From the NCBI GenBank assembly GCA_016719645.1, contig JADJYS010000006.1, positions 186,001 to 250,000 on the forward strand: a stretch of 64,000 bases of DNA, in the 5' to 3' direction. Of the stretch, positions 47,762 through 56,433 are shown in pieces. This stretch comes from a bacterium. GTDB taxonomy: Bacteria > Krumholzibacteriota > Krumholzibacteriia > LZORAL124-64-63. Position 1 is the stretch's first letter, and every line of letters begins with the position of its first letter. A program made the translations under genes and the position numbers. The notes below the pieces were generated by a model. The model was not told where the DNA came from. It did not search any database and saw nothing but the letters and a program-made list of their open reading frames with translations.

Positions 47762-48199
47762 CGCGACTCCTCGGGACGGGGGTGATGCGGATAGAGCGGT
47801 TCAGGACGGACCCCGATGGGAAATGTTGCTCTCGATGGTACGAATGCGGGCGCCCGTCTCCAAGGTCGTGCCGTTCAGGCGGTTGTGTGGAATCGCTTCG
47901 ATGTACTTCGCGCTAAACTGACACCTATCAAAGAATGGCGAAGTCTCATCGGATACGGTGACATCAGGATGAGTGTCTGGCATGTAGTCGGGAAGTGCAA
48001 GCAGAAGTCGAAACAGCATGGATGAAGTGATGTAGCTAAGTGCGGCAAGCATGTGAATTGCTAACCTGATTCGATAGCGCCTTTCTAACACGGCTTGGCC
48101 GTCAGTTGTTTGACATGCTCGATTTGACTCGCATGGGGAATCGATGGTTGTGTAATCATGTGATGTGCGGGAAGTGGGGAATAAATCAAGAATCGGAGG
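47762..48199. other. Intergenic transition region
   Basis: About 440 bases between divergent genes where composition drops from very GC-rich to mixed. Short frames occur on both strands (for example minus 47801-48091) but none has a ribosome site or recognisable protein. No RNA gene seen. It marks the start of the accessory segment. Confidence 0.5.
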
Positions 48200-48239
48200 T
48201 TGACACTATGCGGGGGGGGGGGGGGGGAGATTCTATATG
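48200..48239 (+). promoter_or_regulatory. Possible phase-variable promoter with poly-G spacer
   Basis: A perfect -35 (TTGACA, 48200-48205) and a -10-like TATATG (48234-48239) are separated by 28 bases, 16 of which are one unbroken G run. Non-G spacer sequence totals 12 bases, so about five G would give the optimal 17. As sequenced, the promoter should be weak or off. Lies 48 bases before the small secreted peptide gene. Confidence 0.5.
48212..48227 (+). repeat. G16 homopolymer tract
   Basis: Sixteen consecutive G, the only run of this kind in the window. Such tracts slip readily during replication; length may also be mis-called in sequencing. Confidence 0.8.
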
Positions 48240-48286
48240 CCTCGGGGAATCAGTGATCGTATCATTCCGTCTAGGAGGAGAATTTC

Positions 48287-48487
48287 ATGAAAAAACTCGT
48301 TGTACTACCCTTGTTTCTGATTTTGTTTCCGATGTTTGCAGCCGATGCTGACGCCAAAGTCGTGGCCCTTCGCCATCCCGCCATTCTGTGCTGTGGCGGA
48401 AGCGGCGGATGGGAAGTGCGTGATGTCAATGCCGACGGATCCTACACATATATCAATCTGTGCGACGGGGGAGGTGCTTGCACCTAG
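48287..48487 (+). CDS. Small secreted Cys-rich peptide
   Basis: A 66-residue precursor with an excellent ribosome site (AGGAGGAG, six bases before ATG) and a textbook signal peptide (MKKLVVLPLFLILFPMFAADADA). The mature peptide of about 42 residues has four Cys in a CC ... C ... C pattern, a Gly-rich stretch (CCGGSGGW) and ends DGGGACT. No family is recognised. The arrangement, a small secreted Cys-containing peptide directly before a six-bladed propeller gene, resembles the NVEALA-peptide/propeller pairs of Bacteroidota, but the sequence itself does not show that motif. Expression may be governed by the poly-G promoter upstream. Confidence 0.7.
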   Translation: MKKLVVLPLFLILFPMFAADADAKVVALRHPAILCCGGSGGWEVRDVNADGSYTYINLCDGGGACT

Positions 48488-48534
48488 TAGATTCGCGAGA
48501 TATGCCACACTGATCCACCAAGTGGAGGAACGAA

Positions 48535-49428
48535 ATGCACCATTCCCCGAGGCTCCTTTCTATTCCCGTACTTCGAAACTTCATGGCAATGATCGTGGTG
48601 ATGGCGGCTTATACCAGTACGGCTTCAGGCTCAACGCTTATAGCCAAGCTGGTGATCGGATTGGACGAGGTGCCTGTTCTGGACGATCCCTGCGATTTCG
48701 CATGGGGTGAAGATGGGAAATGCTACGTTCTTAATTGTGGGTCGAACGATGTATCCGTATTCGACGATCACTGGAAACTCCAGAAATATTTTGGCAGGCA
48801 GGGAGCGGGGCCCGGCGAACTTGACAGTCCGCTGGGCCTCTGTGTCGATGCGCATGAAATACGCATCTACGAGATGAGTCACTTCGACATCTATTCGTTG
48901 GCCGGCACGTTTCAGGAAAGCGTCCATGATCTGCCGGCCGGCTCATCCCCGTTCAGCATCGGCGGCAAGATCGCTCTCATCAGTCGATATGAGAGCCGAA
49001 CAACGGTCCACTGGAATCATGGCCGCGACGATGCCGCGACGTTTCAACTGCCTTCAGGCATGAACAGGAATTGGCAACTGGTCGCGCCGCCTCCGGGACG
49101 CGACGATCTGTCGGCCGTCGCCTTCGACCTGAACGACGGATTCGCCTACGAGATCACCCTCAGCCACGAGGTCGGCCGGCCGATCGATATGGGTCTGGGG
49201 CGCGGTCAGGTATGGAGCGGCGGCGGCAAGAATGTCCTGAGCGGAGTCTGTCAGGACGATGATTGCGGTTATTGGATCCTCCACTATCCCCGCCGCGGCC
49301 ACCCAGGACAGCTGCATCTCTACTCCCATGCGTTCGAGAGTGTCGGGAAATGGGAGCTAGGGGATATGTGGGTGGGACAAGTCGGGATCTCACCAAAGGA
49401 CGAGCTCTGCCTCCTCGATTCCTTGTAG
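48535..49428 (+). CDS. Secreted six-bladed propeller protein, 3' end replaced by IS21
   Basis: A 297-residue frame with a signal sequence (VLRNFMAMIVVMAAYTSTASG) and propeller blades like CDFAWGEDGKCYVLNCGSNDVSVFDDHWKLQKYFGRQGAGPGELDSPLG, clearly related in style to the protein at 46547. GGAGGA lies six bases before the ATG. The reading ends CLLDSL-stop, and the stop codon TAG is part of the TGTAG terminus of the IS element, so the natural C-terminus (probably the last blade, near 90-100 residues by comparison) is lost. Likely co-transcribed with the small peptide 47 bases upstream. Confidence 0.78.
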   Translation: MHHSPRLLSIPVLRNFMAMIVVMAAYTSTASGSTLIAKLVIGLDEVPVLDDPCDFAWGEDGKCYVLNCGSNDVSVFDDHWKLQKYFGRQGAGPGELDSPLGLCVDAHEIRIYEMSHFDIYSLAGTFQESVHDLPAGSSPFSIGGKIALISRYESRTTVHWNHGRDDAATFQLPSGMNRNWQLVAPPPGRDDLSAVAFDLNDGFAYEITLSHEVGRPIDMGLGRGQVWSGGGKNVLSGVCQDDDCGYWILHYPRRGHPGQLHLYSHAFESVGKWELGDMWVGQVGISPKDELCLLDSL

Positions 49429-49477
49429 AACGACACCCCATCCTGTAGCTAAAGCGACGGCCAGTCTTACGCACCTT
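49424..49477 (+). repeat. IS21 left terminal repeat region
   Basis: Fifty-four bases matching the inverse of the right end. Conserved blocks are CGACACCC at the tip, GCGAC in the middle and TTACGCACCTT inside. Confidence 0.8.
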
Positions 49478-49536
49478 TTCTCCTGACACCAGGGCCGCAG
49501 GCCGGTCAGACTCCTCCGCAACGAGAGGGGCCCGGC

Positions 49537-50793
49537 ATGCGATTGGATCAGGAGGCACGCATGACTCTGAAGCACTTGGCGGGCCGCGAGTTACCTAAGC
49601 GCGAGATCGCCCGGCTCCTGGGCGTCTCCGAAGGCGCCATCCGCTATCACCTACGCCGCCAGTCCGCAGGCGACACCGACGGCCGAGCCCGGCAGCCGTT
49701 CCTGGCCGAGGAACGCGCCGAGGCCATCGCCCACTATCTGTCCGACCAGGACGATGCACCGGTCAACCTAGCTGATTTGCATGACTGGCTGGTGAGCGAG
49801 CACGGCTACCAGGGCAGCCTGCGCTCGGTCCAGCGCTACTTCCGTTCCCGGCTCCCCCGACCGAAGCTGCGGGCCCGCCGCCGCGTCGAGACCCCGCCGG
49901 GCGCCCAGTCCCAGGTCGACTGGAGCGAGTGGCCGCGGGTGCTGATCGGCGGCCGCGCACACTACGGCTATCTGTTCAACATGCGCCTGAGCCACTGCCG
50001 GTTCTCGGCCCGTGTCTGGTCGCTGCGCAAGGACCAGTTGGCCTGGCACCACGTCCACAACGAGGCGTTCCGCCGGGTCGAGGGCGTCACGGCGACGATG
50101 CGGGTGGACAACGAGAAGACCGCCGTCAGCCGCGGCGCCGGCGCCTGGGGGACGATCAACGAGAGCTACCGTCGCTACGCCCTCGCGGTGCGCTTCCACA
50201 TCGACGCCTGCCCGCCCCGCTGCCCGGCGTACAAGGGCAAGGTCGAACGGGGCAACCGGGACGACCGGCGCTGGCAGGAGGTGACGCGGCGCCACTGGGA
50301 CAGCCTCGAGCAGCTGCAGGCGTGGACCGACGCGCAGGGGCTCAAGGAGGCCGAGCGGCGGACCTGCCCGGTCACCGGGACCTCGGTGATCGAGGCGTGG
50401 GAGCAGGAGAAGCCGTACTTGCAGGCGGTCCCCCTGCTGCCCGAGCCGTTCGACATCGCGGTGACCCGGCCGGTGAGCATCGACTGCCTGGTCGCCTTCG
50501 AGGGGCGGCAGTATGCGGTGCCGCTGGCGTGGGCCGGACGGCGGGTCGAGGTGCGCGGCTGCGCCCGCACGGTGCAGGTGTACGCCGACGGCCGGATCAT
50601 CATCGAGTACCCCCGCCACAGTCGTGAACGGCTGGTGATCGATCCGCGGTGCTACGAGGGCGAGTCTACGGAGCGGGTCCTCGCCCCGCCGCCACTGGGC
50701 AAGCTCGGGCGGCGGATGCAGGAGATCATGGCCATCGCACCTCAGCACCGGCCCGTCGACCTGTACGCGGCCCTGGCGGAGGTGGCGCGATGA
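49537..50793 (+). CDS. istA: IS21 transposase IstA
   Basis: A 418-residue DDE transposase. An N-terminal helix-turn-helix (REIARLLGVSEGAIRYHLRR) precedes the RNase H-like core with Asp128 (SQVDWSEW), Asp191 (MRVDNEK) and Glu237 (KGKVERGN), the IS21 spacing. The C-terminal beta-barrel domain ends near CYEGESTERV. It is one uninterrupted frame, unlike most genes around it. The stop overlaps the next frame as ATGA. An earlier in-frame start is not evident. Confidence 0.94.
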   Translation: MRLDQEARMTLKHLAGRELPKREIARLLGVSEGAIRYHLRRQSAGDTDGRARQPFLAEERAEAIAHYLSDQDDAPVNLADLHDWLVSEHGYQGSLRSVQRYFRSRLPRPKLRARRRVETPPGAQSQVDWSEWPRVLIGGRAHYGYLFNMRLSHCRFSARVWSLRKDQLAWHHVHNEAFRRVEGVTATMRVDNEKTAVSRGAGAWGTINESYRRYALAVRFHIDACPPRCPAYKGKVERGNRDDRRWQEVTRRHWDSLEQLQAWTDAQGLKEAERRTCPVTGTSVIEAWEQEKPYLQAVPLLPEPFDIAVTRPVSIDCLVAFEGRQYAVPLAWAGRRVEVRGCARTVQVYADGRIIIEYPRHSRERLVIDPRCYEGESTERVLAPPPLGKLGRRMQEIMAIAPQHRPVDLYAALAEVAR

Positions 50794-50906
50794 GCACCAA
50801 GACCGCCGCCGCCGTCGCGGCACCCAAGGTCGATCTCGACGCCACCCGCGACCGGCTCGTCCGAGTCGGCCTGCAGCACGCCGCCGAGCAGCTCTCGACG
50901 GTATGA
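50790..50906 (+). CDS. IstB, N-terminal 38 residues in a separate frame
   Basis: A short frame starting at the ATGA overlap with istA and ending STV-stop. Its last half (ATRDRLVRVGLQHAAEQL) reads as the normal start of IstB, and the protein continues one frame away in the next entry. Either one base is missing near 50903, or the two parts are translated by termination-reinitiation at the second ATGA. Confidence 0.55.
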   Translation: MSTKTAAAVAAPKVDLDATRDRLVRVGLQHAAEQLSTV

Positions 50907-51586
50907 TCACCACCGCCGTCAAGGACGACTGCTCACCGCACCGCTTCCTCGACGGCCTGCTCGACGCCGAGCTGAGGTACCGCGAGGAACGCCGCGTGCG
51001 CACCTGCCTGCAGCTGAGCGGGCTGCCCACCGGCCAGACCATCGCCGGGTTCGACTTCAGCTTCCAGCCGAGCGTCGAACGCAGCCGGATCGAGACCCTC
51101 GGCACCTGCCAGTGGATCCGCGAGAACCGCACCCTGCTGATCCAGGGGCCGCCAGGGGTCGGCAAGACCCACCTGGCGGTCGCCCTGGGGATCAAGGCCG
51201 TCGAGAACGGCTTCGGGGTGGCGTTCTACCGGCTCGAGGAGCTGCTGGCCGCCCTGCGGCGCGACGCGGACCTGCCGCCGGGGCGCCTGCGCGGCAAGAA
51301 GTACCTGTCGACCTCGTTGCTGATCATCGACGAGGTCGGGTTCGAGCCGATGACCAGGCAGGAGGCGAGTCTGTTCTTCAGGTTGGTGAGCTTCCGTTAC
51401 CAGCGCGGCAGCATCATGATCACGACCAACAAGGGGATCCGGGACTGGCCCGAGATCCTGGCCGGCGACGAGGTGCTGACCACCGCGATCCTGGACCGGC
51501 TGCTGCACAACAGCCACGTCCTGGATATCAAGGGGCGCAGCTACCGGCTGCGGGATCTGGAGCGGCTGGTGGCTCAGCAGGCGTGA
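50903..51586 (+). CDS. istB: IS21 helper ATPase IstB
   Basis: AAA+ ATPase that assembles on target DNA and directs IstA. Walker A is QGPPGVGKTHLAV near residue 78, Walker B SLLIIDEVGFEPM, sensor 1 IMITTNKG, and the end RSYRLRDLERL is typical. At 227 residues it lacks about 35 N-terminal residues, which are encoded in the preceding frame. It starts at an ATGA overlap with that stop. If the indel is genuine, the element may be inactive, although the ATPase core is whole. Confidence 0.88.
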   Translation: MITTAVKDDCSPHRFLDGLLDAELRYREERRVRTCLQLSGLPTGQTIAGFDFSFQPSVERSRIETLGTCQWIRENRTLLIQGPPGVGKTHLAVALGIKAVENGFGVAFYRLEELLAALRRDADLPPGRLRGKKYLSTSLLIIDEVGFEPMTRQEASLFFRLVSFRYQRGSIMITTNKGIRDWPEILAGDEVLTTAILDRLLHNSHVLDIKGRSYRLRDLERLVAQQA

Positions 51587-51660
51587 GCGGAACGCTGGCC
51601 GTCGCCCAGAGAGGGGGGTAGCCCGGTAACCATATGTCTCGCTGTCAGATCACTGGGGGG

Positions 51661-51715
51661 AAGGTGCGTAAATGTGGATGTCGCCTTAGTGCGTAAGGGT
51701 GGGTGTCGCTTGACA
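51661..51715 (-). repeat. IS21 right terminal repeat region
   Basis: Inverse match of the left end, containing AAGGTGCGTAA, GTCGCC, and GGGTGTCGCTTGACA at the tip. A second copy of GTGCGTAA lies inside, giving the multiple terminal repeats usual for IS21. Confidence 0.8.
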
Positions 51716-51718
51716 CGC

Positions 51719-52676
51719 CGGCGCCATCAAGGCCCAGCCCCGCACGATCCTCTCCTCGGAAGGCCAGATCAGCGACTTCGTCCGCCGCATCCACCAGGAT
51801 CACCGCGGTGACATGTGGTTCGGCACCAACGGCGATGGGGTCATCCGTTACGACGGCGGGTCGTTGCAGGGGTTCAACGTGCGCGAGGGCTTCCGGAGGC
51901 GAGGCCGTTTCGTGGCATCGTCGAGGGCGCCGACGGCATCGTCTGGTTCGGCACTAACGGCGGCCTGAGCGGCTGACGGGGGACTCATTCACGAACTTCA
52001 GGCTCGTGGATGACCTGGTCAGCCTGGGCGGCAACGACGTCCGGGCGTTGACCATCGACAGCAAGGGGACCCTCTGGGTGGGGACCCTCGCGGGTACCGG
52101 CACCTTCGACGGCCGGACCTTCACACCCTTCGACCTGCCCGAGACAGAGCCCGACTACTCGCGTGGCGTGACCAGTTCCCGCATCGTCCACAGCATCATC
52201 GAGGACAGCCGTGGCCGGATGTGGTTCGCCACCACCGGCGGCGTCTTCGTCTGGGACGGCACGAAGCTGGAGAACATCTCGACCGCGGATGGACTGTGCG
52301 GGAACGCGGTGAACGACATCGTCGAGGCACGGGACGGGAGCTTCTGGTTCGCGACGCACCACAACGGCGTATGCCGCCTGAAGGACGGGGAGTTCACGCA
52401 CCTTCGGCCCCGCGGACGGCGTGCAGGGCGACGAAGCCTGGGACCTCTTCATCGATGGCGCCGGCAACATCTGGTTCCCGACCGAACACTTCGGGGTGTA
52501 CCGGTTCGACGGCGAATCCTTCCGACGGTTCGGCGACGGAGACGGAATGCTCAGCCCGGCCGTGCAGTGCACCTACGAGGACCGCGAGGGGCGGATTTGG
52601 GTCGGAGGATACCGGCCTGTACCGGCACGACGGCAACGGGTTCGTCAACTTGACGGAGATATTGCCCTGGCCGTAG
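51719..52676 (+). pseudogene. Two-component-regulator-propeller (Reg_prop) gene relic
   Basis: Translated in pieces from several frames, the sequence gives successive Reg_prop blades: IHQDHRGDMWFGTNGDGVIRYDGGSL, then ADGIVWFGTNGGL, IDSKGTLWVGTLAG, IIEDSRGRMWFATTGGVFVWDG, IVEARDGSFWFATHHNGVCRL, IDGAGNIWFPTEHFGVYRFDG and YEDREGRIWVGG. The whole spans about seven blades of one large propeller. At least four single-base shifts are needed (near 51895, 51970, 52400 and 52612). There is no start: it begins right at the IS end, so the 5' part is missing. It ends at a good terminator. Not the continuation of the propeller gene left of the IS. Confidence 0.72.
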
Positions 52677-52862
52677 TCGGGACCGGAGTCCCTACTGAAT
52701 CCCCATCTAGGCATGAGGGCAGGTTAAGCAGTGAAATGACAGTTGCGGTAATTTGCATAGGTGCGGCAACATCGGGCATCTCTCTTTTCCGTCACGCAGA
52801 GCAGCCTTACCCGGGGAGCCAACAAGTTATAGTTTAGCAACGAGTTACAGAGATGTTGACGG

Positions 52863-52899
52863 AGGCCCCGGTCTTGGGTAGATCGGGGCCTTTGTATTT
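52863..52899 (+). terminator. Rho-independent terminator after Reg_prop relic
   Basis: Twelve-bp stem AGGCCCCGGTCT / AGATCGGGGCCT (one G-U), five-base loop, then TTGTATTT. Confidence 0.75.
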
Positions 52900-53441
52900 G
52901 GTTGGGGTTACGGCACTTACGGGACCGAGATTTTGGGCTGCGGGGGTGTCGGAATCGAGAGGTGCGGAGAGAGGTCGGCTGGGCGCGAAATCGTGTCCCG
53001 TAGGCTCTCTGAATCTCTTTCCTGGGCCGATTTCACTTTGATTGACAGCCCATCGGGGTCCGACGCCACATATGCGAAAAGCCGCATTTGTAAGCTAAAT
53101 ACGGCGGGTACAGGCTGATGCGAGTTGGTGGGCGCTGGGGGTGTTTGGGGCGCTGTTTTGGACCGGCGAACGGGTTTCTTCACTGCGTGGTGGCGGTCCT
53201 CAGTGGCCGATGCTGGAGCCGTCGGCTGGATTGAGTGGGAGGCCATAGGGCATCACACTGATTACCTGGACCAACACCTGCCCGATTGAGAATCCTCGTT
53301 CGCTCGCCTTGTCATTCTGCAATCGATGCCTCGCCCAGTCTAGTCAACAGAGAGGTCCGTTGCTGACAACGCTCACTCGTTGTGCCATGCATAGCTGCTG
53401 CGTGCAAAGACAATTGTAATTTCACTGGGGGAAGGTGTTTA
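52900..53441. other. Region without recognisable gene
   Basis: About 540 bases. Frames exist (for example minus 52917-53246, Pro/Ser-rich) but lack ribosome sites or family features. A ribosome site GGGGGAAGG for the next gene lies at its end. Confidence 0.45.
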
Positions 53442-55641
53442 ATGCGCATCTTACTGCTAATCGTAGTAATAATTGTAACGATAACCCAGATTTCATATGC
53501 AGACAATCCATCATCCCTCGCCTGGAGCAGCTATCTAGGCGGCACCTTAGATGATTCTGGCAGTGCCGTAGTTATCAGTCAAACAGGGATCATCATTGTT
53601 GCAGGCTACATTTCGTCAAACTCTCTGCCGGTATCGCCCAGCTCCTTTCAGTGGCAATATGGTGGGGGTCGAGATGGCTTTATAGCAGCGTTTGATTCGA
53701 CAGGGAATGTTTTACTGTTGAGTACATATCTCGTTGGAGCAGATGATCAAGTCGTAAGACTTGCAATAACAAACACAAAACAATCTCATAGTCTTAAGTA
53801 AGACGCGCTCTTCCAATTTCCTACCACATATGGAGCATATGATACAACGTATAACGGAGAATAGATAATGGCTTGTCTATGTTTAATGTAGAAACTGGTA
53901 ACGCAGTATGGAGTACATTTCTAGGATATTCGGACCCGTATGCTCAGCGTCTCGTTGTCGATGAATCTGGTTATATATATATTATGAGTAGTGTCGGAGT
54001 TTACATGCGACGCTTTACGTCAACTGGGTTTTATGATCGCCAGTATTATATTAATGTGCCTCCATATACAAATATTGCCAATATTGGGTTGTGTCATGAT
54101 GGTGATATTATTTTAATAGGTGACACAAATAGTCCTAGCTTTCCAGTTACAGCCGGAGCATACGATACTGTATATAACGGAGGTCCTGTAAATTATAACA
54201 ATGATGGATTTGTAATGAAATTTGATACAGGCTCTGGTAATATTTTATGGAGTACATTTATTGGTGGTGGGAACAATGTGGATGAGCCGTTATCAGTATG
54301 CGTTGATTCAAGCGACAATGTTATTATAACAGGTTGGACGGGTTCATCTGATTACCCCATTACAGATGGGGCCGTAGATCCATCGATTGGATTTAGGTCA
54401 ACAATGGTATCAAAGCTATCAGCAGACGGCTCTGAGTTATTATGGAGTACATTTATGGATGGCGCAGGCTCAAGTTACGGTGAGCAAGTATTATGTGATT
54501 CAAGAGATAATGCGGTTATAGTCGGGTGGACAGCGTCCGAAGATATGCCAATAACAAATAACGCATATGATACTACGTATAACGACCAGAATGACGCATA
54601 TATTGCAAAGATATCCGCGAATGGGCGAGCATTGCACTACTGTACTTACTTAGGAGGATCGACACTGCAGTGACTTTCCCGGTGTTGATAATGGCTATGA
54701 TAATTATCTGGCGGCAGATCTGGAGATTGTATTCTCGATGATTAGTGGACCAGATGAACATCTTATTCTCGAAGATGTTCAAGACGATCAAGGTGGTTAC
54801 ATTGCTGTTAGCTGGAACCAATTCCCCACCTACCCGCAGACGGTAAGCGACAGTATTGAGTATTTTGTTATTGAACAATACAATGATGGCTGGGTACCAA
54901 TAGATTCTGTAAATGCCGATGAATCTCTGTCATACACAACTACAATTGCAACAGATGCAGTATTATTTGTCGATGAATTAATCGATCCAGTCAGATATCG
55001 TGTTGTAGCATATTCTCAGGGTTGAATACCATTACCTTAGCGCCGTTGCTTCCGGATACTCTATTGACAACCTGCCCCCTCTTCCTCCTCTGCTGACTCT
55101 ATATGACAATCCCACGTTTCGTTATCTAATTTGGGGAGATGACGAAGTTACGGATTTTAGTGAGACATGCCTCTACCGGGGTGGTGGGTCGGGCTTTGAG
55201 GCCGGGGATCCGTTGCTGTGCGCCTCTAATGAACCAGGATACATGGAAGACCACTTGGCTCATTTCTACTACCGCGCCCGCTCCTTCGATATCCACGGCA
55301 ATGCAAGCGGAGTGGAGCAACGAGGTTGTGGGGCAGTACCCGACGGGGGTGCCTGGGGCGATGCCGACGGTGCTACGGTTGTATCCCATCCAGCCGAACC
55401 CTTCAACCCGCAGACGACGATTAAGTACGACGTGCCGTTAGGCGGTCGGGTGACGCTGAGGGTCTATGATGTCCGCGGCGCCTGATCCGCACCCTGATTG
55501 ACGCCGATCTCCCCGTGGCAGCCACCAGGCTACCTGGGACGGCCGAAACGCGTCTGGCCGGGGGATGTCCTCGGGGAGTTACTTTGCGCGGCTGGAGGCT
55601 GGGGTACGGGGGAGACGGTTAGAATGTCGTTAATTAGGTAG
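53442..55641 (+). pseudogene. AT-rich SBBP-repeat surface protein with FlgD-like tail, broken by several indels
   Basis: Starts well (ATG with GGGGGAAGG upstream) and has a signal peptide MRILLLIVVIIVTITQISYA. The next 1.2 kb encodes SBBP-type propeller repeats: WSSYLGGTLDDSGSAVV, TFIGGGNNVDEPLSVCVDSSDNVIITGWTGSSDYPIT, and YCTYLGGST. It then passes through a fibronectin-like part (YIAVSWNQFPTYPQTV ...) into PNPFNPQTTIKYDVP, VYDVRG, LIDADLP and a final ETVRMSLIR-stop, the FlgD-like tail. Frames change near 53790, 54670, 55023, 55390, 55485 and 55520. The repeat part is strikingly AT-rich, while the last 550 bases return to high GC, suggesting a chimera of foreign repeats and a native-type tail. 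Confidence 0.72.
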
Positions 55642-55705
55642 ATGAGCATGTGCGGGCTGACGCAAACTGGTGGTTGACCGAAACTCCACAGGTTATGCTG
55701 CATAA

Positions 55706-56417
55706 TTGCGATTATGGGAGTATTATACCGTGAATAAGGTAAGTGATGGCAATAATATCCTTAAATACGTTCTAATATCTCAAGATAGGTCTATAGAAAT
55801 AGACAAACTAATTATAATGCAGCAAAAACACACTTTGCGTCGTCAAGAAATAGTCAATTCAGCGATCAAATCAGATGATAGCCCACTAAATCAATGGCGC
55901 AAAGCATTCTGGATTTGGATAGTATTATTAATAATCGGAATAATGGGAGGCGGACTATATGCTATTGGAGTAATTGTAGCCTATATTATGATGACAGTAT
56001 CTCAAGTAAATCAGCAAAAACAATATATTAGCCAAGTACTACATGATAATGCATATGAATTACATAGACTTGAGCAATTAGAAAAATCCGCTACCGATCA
56101 AATAGCAATTATCAATAACAAGTATGACAGAATTGTTCAACGCAATCGATATTTATTGCCACCTTTCCACCAGATTGGAATGAACAGAAATTATTAGCTT
56201 TAAAGCGAGATAATTTTAAATGCACGTCATGCGGATGTCCGATGGCTATCAAAAGAGAATGCGATATTTACGCGTTCATTACATTGTGCCAATATCGCTT
56301 GGTGGAACAGAATGTTTAACTAATTTAAAAACTTTGTGCCATATTTGCTCTCGTCGTGTTGAAGGTAGATATTCTGCAGATCGCAAAAGGAGGACCGTTG
56401 TTGCAGAAATAAGTTAA
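55706..56417 (+). pseudogene. Membrane-anchored HNH nuclease-like protein, frameshifted
   Basis: An AT-rich gene. The first 163 residues contain a helical, Lys/Gln-rich start, a strong two-pass membrane stretch (FWIWIVLLIIGIMGGGLYAIGVIVAYIMM) and a coiled-coil (QVNQQKQYISQVLHDNAYELHRLEQLEKSA). The frame ends early. In the next frame the sequence continues FPPDWNEQKLLALKRDNFKCTSCGCPM, the start of an HNH zinc core, and in a third frame RVHYIVPISLGGTECLTNLKTLCHICS, its catalytic half with the paired CxxC. Two single-base shifts thus separate one protein of about 235 residues. HNH domains behind a membrane anchor are seen in some phage-exclusion and toxin systems (inference). Confidence 0.65.
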
Positions 56418-56433
56418 AATCAATAGAATTGCG

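Larger units (their letters stand above)
49424..51715 (+). mobile_element. IS21-family insertion sequence
   Basis: About 2.29 kb bounded by TGTAGAACGACACCCC on the left and TGGGTGTCGCTTGACA on the right (inverse TGTCAAGCGACACCCA), with TG...CA ends typical of IS21. It contains istA and istB in the usual order with an ATGA overlap. Both ends also carry an inner copy of the motif GCGAC...TTACGCACCTT. No matching 4-8 base target duplication is visible: left flank CTCGATTCCT, right flank CGCCGGCGCC. Confidence 0.9.

Noticed and set aside
48106..48351. A plus-strand frame running through the poly-G tract (poly-Gly peptide)
   Set aside because: No ribosome site or protein features, and it overlaps the well-supported start of the small secreted peptide.
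49414..51725. Target-site duplication around the IS21 element
   Set aside because: Compared ten bases on each side; no shared 4-8 base repeat was found.
52917..53246. Minus-strand frame of 109 codons in the gap after the terminator
   Set aside because: Pro/Ser-rich, no ribosome site, no recognisable domain.
47762..53441. tRNA or other RNA gene as an island attachment site
   Set aside because: Searched the non-coding stretches by eye for cloverleaf arms and a CCA end; none was convincing.
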